Origin: Paenibacillus sp. BIHB 4019
Lineage (GTDB): Bacteria; Bacillota; Bacilli; Paenibacillales; Paenibacillaceae
Direction: 5' to 3'
NCBI RefSeq assembly: GCF_002741035.1
Contig: NZ_CP016808.1
Location: 806,001-870,000 of the forward strand
Length of the DNA stretch: 64,000 bases
The notes beneath the pieces were generated by a model, which was not told the DNA's origin, did not search any database, and saw only the letters and a program-made list of their open reading frames with translations. Of the stretch, positions 45,362 to 53,303 are shown in pieces; within the stretch, counting starts at the first letter, position 1, and each line of letters opens with the position of its first letter. Made by a program: the position numbers and the translations under genes.

Positions 45362-45923
45362 GGTTCTCACCCCATTTTCCTTTGAACAGATTAGCTAATG
45401 ACTTTTTGGCTCTTTCTATACGTTTACCTAATGCATGTTCATTGATGTTTAACTCCTTAGCAATTTCTTTATAAGACATGTACTCTATATATCGCATGAC
45501 TAAAATAATTCGTTGATTAAGTCTAAGTTCATTAAGAGCTTCAAGCAGTAGTTCGTTCTGTAGTGTTTTTTCAACTATTTCGCTTGTTGGATTCAACAAC
45601 TCACTGTTCTCATAAATAATAACGGACTCAAGGTCAAAAACCAGATGATACTTTTTATTTTTTCTAATAAAATCTATGGCGGTTCTGCGTGTAACTTGCA
45701 TGAGCCATGCCTTTATGTTGGAATCAGCTTTTGTTTTAGGGCCAAACTCCATAGCCTTAATAAAGCCTTCCTGTATGACATCTTCTGTAAATGCGTGGTC
45801 ATGGAGCATAAGGTAAATGTATCGATATACAAATTCTCTATAGGTCATAAACAATTTACGTTGAGTTAATTCGTCTAGCTCACGAACATTACTGCGAAAT
45901 AGACCCAGTATGAGCTCATCCAT
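45351..45923 (-). CDS. ECF-type RNA polymerase sigma factor
   Basis: A 190-residue sigma-70 factor with region 2 (YREFVYRYIYLMLHDHAFTE then VIQEGFIKAM, about 28-100) and region 4 (ELRLNQRIILVMRYIEYMSY then KEIAKELNINEHALGKRI, about 130-180). It is co-translated with the anti-sigma-like gene, a standard arrangement. Targets cannot be read; ECF factors usually activate their own operon, and the exported protein and ABC operon downstream on the same strand are candidates by position only. Confidence 0.92.
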   Translation of the reverse strand: MDELILGLFRSNVRELDELTQRKLFMTYREFVYRYIYLMLHDHAFTEDVIQEGFIKAMEFGPKTKADSNIKAWLMQVTRRTAIDFIRKNKKYHLVFDLESVIIYENSELLNPTSEIVEKTLQNELLLEALNELRLNQRIILVMRYIEYMSYKEIAKELNINEHALGKRIERAKKSLANLFKGKWGENHEV

Positions 45924-46415
45924 TTTTGCTTCCTCCCTCTTAGGTCTAGTTATTCCAGAAAGTCAGAAATAGCTACTCTACTGCACAACGAGTATTTATA
46001 ACAATCCTGACCCTTGTAAGGCGCAGGATTTCAAGAGTAAAAAAGGGACTTCGTCCCAGTTTGTCGAAGATTGTGGTAACGACACCAACAATATCGAACA
46101 AGCACGAATAGGGAGAAGTCATTCTTACATATTCTCCAAAAAATTCTATTTCCCTTTGAGGAGCTGGAAATGATTGAACTCCAAATGCTTTCTCACTATA
46201 ACGTCAAACCATTTATAATATACTTCCTGCATCCTTTTCGTAACTTCTCAAAAAGGGGAATCCCCTTCGCTGGCAAATAATGCGATTACCTTAGTCATTT
46301 CATTTCCTCCCTTCGACGCAAAAAAGCCGACTGCGCTGAATTTCAGGGCAATCGGCTTAAAAGGATATCTATATGAAACGAGAGCATCCCATCGGATAAA
46401 CCAGGGGTTTTTCCA
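45924..46415. other. Intergenic region upstream of the sigma gene
   Basis: About 490 bases. The left end must hold the sigma promoter. A minus-strand GGGAGGAAATGAAATG near 46290-46315 has a good ribosome binding site but opens only a 16-codon frame (MTKVIALFASEGDSPF), like the start of a gene that was cut off. It directly adjoins the dispersed repeat at 46318. Otherwise nothing recognisable. Confidence 0.35.
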
Positions 46416-46425
46416 ATGTCCATTC
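46318..46425. repeat. Dispersed hairpin repeat, copy 1 (left of BREX island)
   Basis: The first 23 bases (GCAAAAAAGCCGACTGCG...) are identical to the copy at 62369. Both then have TTCAg...CAATCGGCTT, an ATATATGAAAcGAGA-type segment and a CAGGGG-containing second half. The first half folds as AGCCGA...CTGAA/TTCAG...TCGGCT with a T-run on the minus strand, so it can act as a terminator. The second half has lost the perfect pairing kept in copy 2. Confidence 0.7.
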
Positions 46426-46661
46426 TAAGGGGTACACTTCCGTTCTACTGTTCTTACTATAGTGTCGTCTTCGGAAACACTTCAATTAGTAGTAGATTAC
46501 GGGAAGTTTACGGTGCCCAATATAGCCATGATCGCTCGATGCGACGAGTACAGAATACATTCTTCGAAATTTTCGCGAGTGAAGAATTCTTTGATCTTCT
46601 AACAGCGGAAATTGGCAAGACGATGACGGAGATGGTCAACAAGCTATTTATTGCTGTGTAA
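46416..46661 (+). CDS. Doubtful 81-residue reading frame, probably a gene remnant
   Basis: The ATG has no ribosome binding site. The C-terminal half (RLREVYGAQYSHDRSMRRVQ, then IFASEEFFDLLTAEIGKTMT) reads like a real helical protein end and is followed 12 bases later by a hairpin terminator, while the N-terminal part adjoins the dispersed repeat. I take it as the 3' end of a lost plus-strand gene. Family not recognised. Confidence 0.35.
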   Translation: MSILRGTLPFYCSYYSVVFGNTSISSRLREVYGAQYSHDRSMRRVQNTFFEIFASEEFFDLLTAEIGKTMTEMVNKLFIAV

Positions 46662-46672
46662 TTTGGATCAGG

Positions 46673-46709
46673 AAATGACCACTAACCTTTGGACGAGGGG
46701 TGGTCATTT
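46673..46709. terminator. Hairpin between brxL and the plus-strand remnant
   Basis: Arms AAATGACCAC and GTGGTCATTT, with TTTTCG after the right arm on the plus strand. It serves the plus-strand remnant and may also end the BREX transcript 80 bases past the brxL stop, where the T-run is weaker. Confidence 0.65.
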
Positions 46710-46790
46710 TCGTTAATCGGTAACAATAACTATCCCCATATACAAAAACGATTACTCCCTTTTTATACGAACTTCATTACTTTTTTATAA

Positions 46791-48335
46791 TCATTCTACT
46801 CCTAATGCTTTAAACACGGCATCTTCAGGGCTCATATAGAAAGATGTCTGAAATTTCGCAAATAAGTCCGCTGGCACAGTTGCTATATCAGCGGCTGAAG
46901 ACATGGGCAGCAATATCTTCTTTGCTCCAGCATCAAGACAGACCTGTAACGTATTAGCAAGTTCTTCAACCTTACTGATAGTGCCGCCAATACTCACATT
47001 TCCCAAGACGCACATTTGCGATTGTACTGGCTTTCGGAGAGATGCGCCACACAGGGCGACAAATGCACATAGTGCCAGTTCTGCTGTAGTGCCTGTCCCT
47101 TGATTATCGGCAATATGCATCAAGAAATTATTCGTATCAATGCTGATAGAACCACTTACCAACTTTTTATTGGCCTTGAAGTAGTTTTGAGCAGTTTTCA
47201 AATTCTCCTTGGCTTCTCGATCATAGCCCGCCCCGGTCACTTCAAACTTTCCATTGCCGCCTACAACTTCTGTTTCAAGCTTATAGACTCCCAACATTCC
47301 TGTATCGCCGCGAGCCACCGTATACACATGTCCCGATTTATTTTGTCCTTCAGGAATCAACTTCCCAGAACCCTGTTCCGGTATGGAGACGAAATGTTCC
47401 TCATAATTTTCATTATCCAGATAAGAAAAATGAACATCATAAAATTCCATACCGCCAATTTTTTTAAGCTGTTCTTTGACCCTGCGCCGTCCCTCCAATG
47501 CATATACAAGCACTTCAGCTACATCTTCCTTTGTAAATTCTCCATGGGGATAAAGCAGCTTAATCATACCAGAAACAGTTTTTCGGACAGCAATCACATC
47601 TCGCTGATTGAGATCAGTACCCAAACGGAAATACTTCTCTATTGCATCGCCAAAGCTACGCTTGTGCATCTCCCGAAAAAATTCGGCCAGATAGTCAGTA
47701 ATAAGGCCATATTCATTGGTGAAGTATTCCGGTCTCATCTTGGGAATTTCCCAGCCGGGTAGGTAGTAATGCATTCGATCAAAAAAAGCACTGTCATATG
47801 CCATTGCGGCCGGAAATGGTTCAAAAAGGTGTGACGTTTTTAGCAGCACATCCACGCTTTGATTAATATTTCCAACAAATACCATAGAGGCATTTGCATT
47901 CTTTTCCTCTTTTCCCCGAGCAAAGGAACCTGACGCCATAAAATCTTTCATAATCTGAATGCCATCTTTATCCTTAAAGGTGATCCCCGCCACTTCGTCA
48001 AAAGCAACACAGTCCCACATACCGACAAGACCAATGGTACGATTGGCCATGTTATAAAATAAATTGGCGACAGTAGTTTGTCCTCCAGAAACCAATATGG
48101 AGTTGGGCGAAACTTCTTTGTAGATGTGAGATTTTCCGGTGCCCCGCGGCCCTAGTTCACACAAATTATAATTATTCTCCACTAAAGGAATCATACGTTC
48201 CAGCAGATGCCATTTCATCCTGACTTTAAACTGGGTCGGTTCCATGCCGACACTACGCAGCAGTAGGTCAATCCATTGATCTTTCGTAAACTTCCTTCTG
48301 CCATCGAAAAACTCTCTCATATCCATGTGAGCCAA
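46791..48335 (-). CDS. brxL: BrxL, C-terminal part (AAA+/Lon-like), out of frame with its N-terminus
   Basis: 514 residues holding the AAA+ core and the Lon-like C-terminus of BrxL, the last gene of type 1 BREX. Walker A is GPRGTGKS, Walker B is CVAFDEV. The region matching the Lon catalytic Ser reads GTGTTAE, so a Ser nucleophile is not seen there; published BrxL is an MCM-like DNA-binding ATPase. The open frame begins only with TTG 48333-48335, but the coding sense continues upstream in the same frame as PFDIEELTPIQLAHMDMREF, the linker expected in intact BrxL, up to the frame change at 48362-48368. Joined with the N-terminal part by a -1 shift the product would be about 690 residues, the normal size. 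Confidence 0.9.
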   Translation of the reverse strand: MAHMDMREFFDGRRKFTKDQWIDLLLRSVGMEPTQFKVRMKWHLLERMIPLVENNYNLCELGPRGTGKSHIYKEVSPNSILVSGGQTTVANLFYNMANRTIGLVGMWDCVAFDEVAGITFKDKDGIQIMKDFMASGSFARGKEEKNANASMVFVGNINQSVDVLLKTSHLFEPFPAAMAYDSAFFDRMHYYLPGWEIPKMRPEYFTNEYGLITDYLAEFFREMHKRSFGDAIEKYFRLGTDLNQRDVIAVRKTVSGMIKLLYPHGEFTKEDVAEVLVYALEGRRRVKEQLKKIGGMEFYDVHFSYLDNENYEEHFVSIPEQGSGKLIPEGQNKSGHVYTVARGDTGMLGVYKLETEVVGGNGKFEVTGAGYDREAKENLKTAQNYFKANKKLVSGSISIDTNNFLMHIADNQGTGTTAELALCAFVALCGASLRKPVQSQMCVLGNVSIGGTISKVEELANTLQVCLDAGAKKILLPMSSAADIATVPADLFAKFQTSFYMSPEDAVFKALGVE

Positions 48336-48355
48336 TTGAATTGGAGTTAACTCCT

Positions 48356-48862
48356 CTATATCAAAGGGAACTTATTCTTCTTACTACCTTTAGGGGCATC
48401 CACATCGTATTCATCATATCGATCCTCCAGACGGTTATAATTCATACGCAGGATACACCAGATGCCGCCAGCTAATAACTTTTCGTATTGCTTGATGTAG
48501 ATGTCGGCCACAATCACGTTTTTAAGACCAAGATTTGAAAATACCGCTCTGTATGTGTCACTGTCTGGATCAAGTTTAGCCTCTACTTTATCAATTACGG
48601 TATAACTACCAAGTTCACGTATTTTCGACTTGATCTTTTCCGCTTCATCTGGGCGCACGAAATTGTCGGTCAGAATATGCTTGACACGTTTTACGCCCTC
48701 CTCAATACTAGCAGAATCGTCTGTGCAGCAGTACATTCCCAGCAAATATTCCAGCACATAGACTGGAACATTGGCGCCTTCTTTGATTTTTTTGGTCAGG
48801 TCTTTGCGAACGATCTTGCCCGCAAAATGTTCCTGCAATAAAATATTAATATTTCCCTCCAT
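48356..48862 (-). CDS. brxL: BrxL, N-terminal part
   Basis: 168 residues matching the start of BrxL: LLQEHFAGKIVRKDLTKKIK, VPVYVLEYLLGMYCCTDD and LAGGIWCILRMNYNRLEDRY are typical of this end. Start ATG 48860-48862 lies 18 bases after pglZ behind AAGGCAGGG. The frame ends FPLI-stop at 48356-48358, immediately after the slippery sequence. Without frameshifting only this DNA-binding-type N-terminal domain would be made, together with whatever reinitiation downstream yields. Confidence 0.88.
   Translation of the reverse strand: MEGNINILLQEHFAGKIVRKDLTKKIKEGANVPVYVLEYLLGMYCCTDDSASIEEGVKRVKHILTDNFVRPDEAEKIKSKIRELGSYTVIDKVEAKLDPDSDTYRAVFSNLGLKNVIVADIYIKQYEKLLAGGIWCILRMNYNRLEDRYDEYDVDAPKGSKKNKFPLI
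48362..48368 (-). other. Slippery heptamer C CCT TTG at the brxL frame change
   Basis: In the N-terminal frame the codons are TTC CCT TTG ATA TAG. C CCT TTG fits the X XXY YYZ pattern for -1 slippage: CCT to CCC and TTG to TTT. The -1 frame then reads CCC TTT GAT ATA GAG, which is exactly the BrxL linker PFDIE. The stop follows two codons after the heptamer. No strong stem-loop is obvious directly downstream. Confidence 0.6.
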
Positions 48863-48880
48863 AACCGGAACCCTGCCTTT

Positions 48881-51424
48881 CTAAAACTGAATACTGCCTC
48901 CGAATACAAGATCAATTACAAAGGGGATTTTTTCAATCTCTTTATTCACGGTTTCTTCCTCATCCAGAAGAACCAAATAATATTCTTTAGATTTATCATA
49001 CGCCATATCTTTCAGCGTAAATTTTTCCTTATAGCTGCGTTCTTCCGGTTTGCCGCTTGTACTATCCGCAATAATGATGTTCTCATTGGAAATACGATTG
49101 CCCACTGCGTCAGCAAAATATGCTGTCACCCGTATCGGCAAGTTCTTTTCGTCCACAGGCTCATTCTGGAAGAAGGTCAGATGCGTAATTACGCTAGTAA
49201 TTTTTCGAGACAAATTGGTAAGTCCAAGCGATACCTTTTTTGCTCCCATAGATCCCCGCAGATTCTTGTCACTCTTAAAGCGAATAATCGGTACGGTAAT
49301 CTCTTGCAGGCTGGTTCCACCGTGAACATAGCCGCTTCCAGCACCCTGCACCTTGAAGCAGTTCGTCGCACGGGGAACCACAGCATACAGGCCAGAGGCT
49401 TCTTTTTTTGTCAAATAATCCATGGAAAAACTTTGCGTACCCTGCTTGTCAACATCCTCTCTTGCAAGGATAAAACGTCTCTTGGAAAGGATGCTGACGG
49501 CGTCTTCTTTGGGCGTCTTATCCCGCTCCTCCAGCTTGGTACGGCGGTAGAGGTATCCGTGATCTGCTGTAATCAGGATGTTAATGGCGCTGATGTCATT
49601 GCGCAATTTACGTACCAACCTGTTCAACTCGTCAAAGGTCTTCTCCGTAGCATCAAAAACCTCGTTTTCGGTGGCGGCATTGTCGCCCCTCGCATCAATG
49701 GCATTGTGGTAAATGTAAATAAGCTTGATGCCCGTAAATTTCTCGGACAGTTTCATTTTCATGACATCATCAAATTGGATGGCGATGGACTCTGCTTTAT
49801 ATTGTCGAAGGATTTTGCTACGGTTTTCAGTCCCCTTACTGGAAATGCCATCAATCTCAATGTCTGCCTTATCGGTGATTGAAATGCTCTTGTGAGGGAG
49901 CAATGCAGCCATACCCAGGGCTGTGTATGAAGGAAGGACGCCAAGCATTACGTCCAGTTCGCTTGAACCCTTCTGCTCACGGTTGAGCAGAGCACTCAGT
50001 TCCACCGCTGATTCATACCGCAAACCATCAGATATGATAACCACAATGCGTTCATCATCGTCTATAGAGCGGCGGGCATACTTATCGTAAAAGTTTTGTT
50101 GCGACGTGACGCCGGGCACCTGCCATATCGTTTCCTCATCAAGCAGGGCAGACCATTTCATAGACAGCTCATTCAAATACCAGTTGGTGTAACTGTTCTC
50201 AATCTGGTCATACAATGGACGATAAGCCTCGTTGTCAATAAGCTTATCAAAGGCATGAATGAGGTGTCGATAGCTGCTGTCTAAACGATGATAGTTCTTC
50301 ACATACCCTTCGAACAACTCAGATAGGGTATGCCCCGGAAGTGTTTTGTATTTAAGTGCCAACTCCAGATATTCACAGGCATACAACAAGATACTATATT
50401 CGCCGGCAAACTGCTTATAATAGCGACGATTCTTGCGGCTGTGTATGATTTTTCGGTAACGCTCATATTCCCCGACTCCCTGTACGATATTGTCACGGAT
50501 ACGAGCAATAATGGACGTGTCGAAGTCTTGGAAAGTATCACATTCCACAATTTCGTCCATCGCCCACTTCCATGCGCGCCCGGAAAGTCCCAGCTTTTCG
50601 GACACATAGACAGCCAGCTTATTGTAAGCATCCCAGAGGGGACTGTTTTTCATTAGGTTGTCCACGAAGACGAAGCAGTTGGAGTTATCAGACACATAGG
50701 ACTGCCATTCCTTAGGCATATTGCCACCTAGGCTGTGGAAAAGATGTGTGCAGAGGAGTAAAATCGCCAATTTTTCAAGGCTCTGCTCATTGAAATCATA
50801 ACCGTAGTTCTTATGTATCATCTGCCACAGTGCATCAGTATCGCCGAATTTGACAATGCTATCGTATATAGTGCTTTCACCGTTTACCATCTCAATCAAA
50901 AGTGTCCGCACCACATTATCAAGATTAGGTGCAGGCAGTTTACACAGGGCAGAATGAACGCCAAGATCAATCCTAGTTTCGGTATACACCGGCCCTAGAG
51001 CGTAGGCTTCCAATCTTTTAAAGCGTTCGCTGTTTCGAAAGAACAGCTTGTACTTAGTCACGACTGAACGCAAAGCGCCCCCCACGCCTAAAACGAGCAT
51101 GTTGTTAGAGGTTTCGTCAGCGGAAAAAGTTTGACTGTACTTGATAGTGTCGGTGAGCCAGTTTTCCCGATTGCTCGGACGCGGTAATGGCGAGTAGACC
51201 AGAAGATTGCTCTCCCCGTCGGTTTCCTCTATGTAAATCTTAACGGCAAACATGTTGTTGTCGTATAGTTTGATAATTTTAACATCAGGGAGCAACAGGT
51301 TGTCGATATCCTCGGCAAACACTCCTTCTTCGTCGTACCAAAAGACAATGTTGCGTCGACTACCTTGCGAAAGCTCACGGGAAAACTGTCGCTCCAACGA
51401 TTTTTTAACTTCGGTCAGGTTCAT
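48881..51424 (-). CDS. pglZ: PglZ, BREX alkaline-phosphatase-superfamily protein
   Basis: 847 residues. Metal-site motifs of the PglZ domain are visible: ISDGLRYE with D466 and TADHGYLY with D621 and H622. The N-terminal half (about 1-420) is the helical region typical of type 1 BREX PglZ, and the C-terminus is strand-rich. PglZ is needed for BREX defence and methylation; its exact reaction is unsettled. The start overlaps the nuclease-like gene as TAATG, so the accessory pair and pglZ are translationally coupled. Confidence 0.95.
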   Translation of the reverse strand: MNLTEVKKSLERQFSRELSQGSRRNIVFWYDEEGVFAEDIDNLLLPDVKIIKLYDNNMFAVKIYIEETDGESNLLVYSPLPRPSNRENWLTDTIKYSQTFSADETSNNMLVLGVGGALRSVVTKYKLFFRNSERFKRLEAYALGPVYTETRIDLGVHSALCKLPAPNLDNVVRTLLIEMVNGESTIYDSIVKFGDTDALWQMIHKNYGYDFNEQSLEKLAILLLCTHLFHSLGGNMPKEWQSYVSDNSNCFVFVDNLMKNSPLWDAYNKLAVYVSEKLGLSGRAWKWAMDEIVECDTFQDFDTSIIARIRDNIVQGVGEYERYRKIIHSRKNRRYYKQFAGEYSILLYACEYLELALKYKTLPGHTLSELFEGYVKNYHRLDSSYRHLIHAFDKLIDNEAYRPLYDQIENSYTNWYLNELSMKWSALLDEETIWQVPGVTSQQNFYDKYARRSIDDDERIVVIISDGLRYESAVELSALLNREQKGSSELDVMLGVLPSYTALGMAALLPHKSISITDKADIEIDGISSKGTENRSKILRQYKAESIAIQFDDVMKMKLSEKFTGIKLIYIYHNAIDARGDNAATENEVFDATEKTFDELNRLVRKLRNDISAINILITADHGYLYRRTKLEERDKTPKEDAVSILSKRRFILAREDVDKQGTQSFSMDYLTKKEASGLYAVVPRATNCFKVQGAGSGYVHGGTSLQEITVPIIRFKSDKNLRGSMGAKKVSLGLTNLSRKITSVITHLTFFQNEPVDEKNLPIRVTAYFADAVGNRISNENIIIADSTSGKPEERSYKEKFTLKDMAYDKSKEYYLVLLDEEETVNKEIEKIPFVIDLVFGGSIQF

Positions 51425-51948
51425 TATGTAGCCGCCCCCCGCTGTACCGGCGTAAGTGGAAATTGAGAGTATTCTTCACTTTCATTCCACTCTTCTATTG
51501 AAACCACTTGAAAATCATCAATGAGCACGTTTGCTTGCCCTTTTTGCAATGCAAAGGGCAAGCTGGTAGCGATTTTATTGCGAAGCATTTTTCTATCGGT
51601 AGTCCCAGCATTAGGATATTCTACGATGTAAATATACTTTACTGGTTTTCTTTTCCCCTTAGCTGCCAAGTAATGAAGGCTGTCATAGAACTTTCTAGCT
51701 ACTTTATCAATGTATTTTGACTCAGCAGGGTTGAAAGTAGAATTATGGGCAATGGCTTCTGGGATATTGGCATTTTTATATTCTATCAAATATATATGAT
51801 CTTGGGTTTCTGCAACAAAGTCCGCGTCACATAATATGGATAGTCCTAGAGAATGATAATCGGTATGAATTTCATCTGTTGCCCATAATGCTGATGTGCA
51901 GTCAATTTTATATTTCCCTTTTTCTTCAATATAAATACCTCCTGCCAC
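51424..51948 (-). CDS. PD-(D/E)xK nuclease-like protein inserted in BREX
   Basis: About 174 residues from GTG 51946-51948, chosen because AAAGGGGTGA lies 7 bases upstream and overlaps the ATPase stop; ATG 51982-51984 (12 codons earlier) is possible but lies inside the ATPase gene without such a site. The motif CDADFVAE...YLIEYKNA gives the D-(x)n-ExK pattern of PD-(D/E)xK nucleases at about residues 41-60, preceded by conserved-looking acidic residues. No TOPRIM or DUF4435 features are seen. Together with the ATPase it is probably the effector of an ATPase-triggered module, as AriB is for AriA in PARIS; this is inference. The stop codon overlaps the pglZ start. Confidence 0.7.
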   Translation of the reverse strand: MAGGIYIEEKGKYKIDCTSALWATDEIHTDYHSLGLSILCDADFVAETQDHIYLIEYKNANIPEAIAHNSTFNPAESKYIDKVARKFYDSLHYLAAKGKRKPVKYIYIVEYPNAGTTDRKMLRNKIATSLPFALQKGQANVLIDDFQVVSIEEWNESEEYSQFPLTPVQRGAAT

Positions 51949-51952
51949 AAAG

Positions 51953-52990
51953 TCACCCCTTTGTTTGGTTATCGAAAACTTCATCAAGCAATTTGTTGTA
52001 AGCCTCTGCAATAGTGTTATGCTGTAAATCTTTGAATTTTTTACCACTTTCCGATGCGACAGTATGATCCTGCTTATAAAGTGAATGAAAGTAAATGCTG
52101 TTGTCATCACAAGATCTTAATTCTAAATATTTCGCTAAAATGTAATCATGCGTCGCTATAAAAATTTGAATTCCAGCGCCTTGCAAAGCATACAGCATGT
52201 CAACCAGCAATGGCATATGCTTGGGTGTGATATTCGCTTCGGGCTCATCCCAGAACAGAACCGTACCTTTTGCAATCAGACCGGTTTCAATCAAGCGCCA
52301 CAAAACAGATAGTTTCTTATATCCTTCCGCTTCACTTTGAAAGCTAACTTTGTTGTGATCATTGTGCAAGATATAGTACTTATCTTTTTCAAATAACACC
52401 GTGCCTCCAATAATCTGTTTTATATTATCCAGTATAGCTTGAGATGCAGGGGGTAAAGTACGCAATTCTGATATCCCTGACTTAAACAGAATGTCTACAA
52501 GTGTTTTGTCGAATGGGACATAACGTTCTACATAATCTTTTTCAATGCCTGCATGTGTCAGCATTTCCTTTGCAGGAATGAAAGCAGTTTGAAGCTTTTC
52601 TTTTTCCCTCTGACCTTCTATTTGAAAAGTTATCATTACATTATTCAAAGGCGGCTCTAGCCGCTCGTCATCCGATATGCTATCCTTGAAAATCGCCTGA
52701 TACAAAAATTTTTTGTTGTTTATTTCAATAGTGGTTTTCAGAGGCTGCCTTATCTGATTAAATAATGTATTAAGCTCTTCGGTGCGAAAGCATTGGCATA
52801 ACGTTTCAAAAAACAGCAACTTTGAGTTCTGTGACAGCGTGTCACTGTCACAAAAAGCATATAAAAGCTTTAATAAATGCGTTTTTCCTGTTCCATTTTC
52901 TCCAATGAACACATTAATCCCAGGAGAAAAATCCATTTCAACCTTATCAAACACGGTAAAATTTTCTAAATATATTTTCTTAAATCCCAC
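51953..52990 (-). CDS. ABC/OLD-type AAA ATPase inserted in BREX
   Basis: 345 residues from GTG 52988-52990 (AAGGGAG, 8 bases); the open frame further upstream to 53164 runs through a foreign scrap and was rejected. The order is Walker A GENGTGKT (30-37), a helical insertion (about 60-200), Walker B VLFWDEP with D248 and E249, and the switch His in IATHDY. The layout matches AAA_15/AAA_21 ATPases such as AriA, RloC or OLD proteins, but there is no C-terminal TOPRIM. The gene sits between pglX and the nuclease-like gene and its stop overlaps the next ribosome binding site. It probably senses a phage signal and controls the nuclease-like partner. Confidence 0.8.
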   Translation of the reverse strand: MGFKKIYLENFTVFDKVEMDFSPGINVFIGENGTGKTHLLKLLYAFCDSDTLSQNSKLLFFETLCQCFRTEELNTLFNQIRQPLKTTIEINNKKFLYQAIFKDSISDDERLEPPLNNVMITFQIEGQREKEKLQTAFIPAKEMLTHAGIEKDYVERYVPFDKTLVDILFKSGISELRTLPPASQAILDNIKQIIGGTVLFEKDKYYILHNDHNKVSFQSEAEGYKKLSVLWRLIETGLIAKGTVLFWDEPEANITPKHMPLLVDMLYALQGAGIQIFIATHDYILAKYLELRSCDDNSIYFHSLYKQDHTVASESGKKFKDLQHNTIAEAYNKLLDEVFDNQTKG

Positions 52991-53125
52991 AATGGCCACT
53001 CCCTTCAAACATAAATAATTCGTACTGCAGTGTGAACCTGCGGTAGCTCTACGAGCACATGGACGATGATGAGTAGCATGCCAAACGGTTACTGCCCGCG
53101 GCGCATGTATCCCCGTACCTAGTGA

Positions 53126-53227
53126 ACGGCAAGATTCGAAGGCCTTGACTTTATGGGTGGTCACGCGGTCTTTTATGACGTCGAACCCAAGCGGTCGAAG
53201 GAGGAGATTGACGTCCGCGCGCTTTGA
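53126..53227 (+). pseudogene. Plus-strand gene scrap inside the BREX operon
   Basis: 33 open codons without a start, reading ARFEGLDFMGGHAVFYDVEP and then KRSKEEIDVRAL before TGA. The composition is more GC-rich than the BREX genes on both sides, and the strand is opposite to the operon. A terminator-like hairpin directly follows. It looks like the 3' end of a foreign gene left when the accessory pair was inserted. I cannot name the family. Confidence 0.5.
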
Positions 53228-53250
53228 GGGGCAATCTATTCCTGCCCCTC
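53226..53250 (+). terminator. Hairpin ending the plus-strand scrap
   Basis: Arms GAGGGGCA and TGCCCCTC around ATCTATTCC, followed by TTCTTC. It starts within the stop codon of the scrap. For the BREX transcript crossing it from the other side it lacks a T-run. Confidence 0.55.
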
Positions 53251-53303
53251 TTCTTCACACCCTCATATCCCCTTTTGAACAATTCTGATAATAATATTAT
53301 ACC

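Noticed and set aside
47100..49882. Long plus-strand frames (47100-47762 and 49181-49882) across brxL and pglZ
   Set aside because: Antisense to conserved BREX genes; no ribosome binding site and no recognisable protein.
52991..53164. N-terminal extension of the ATPase reading frame
   Set aside because: The extra residues are GC-rich foreign sequence; a GTG with a proper ribosome binding site at 52990 gives the normal ATPase start.
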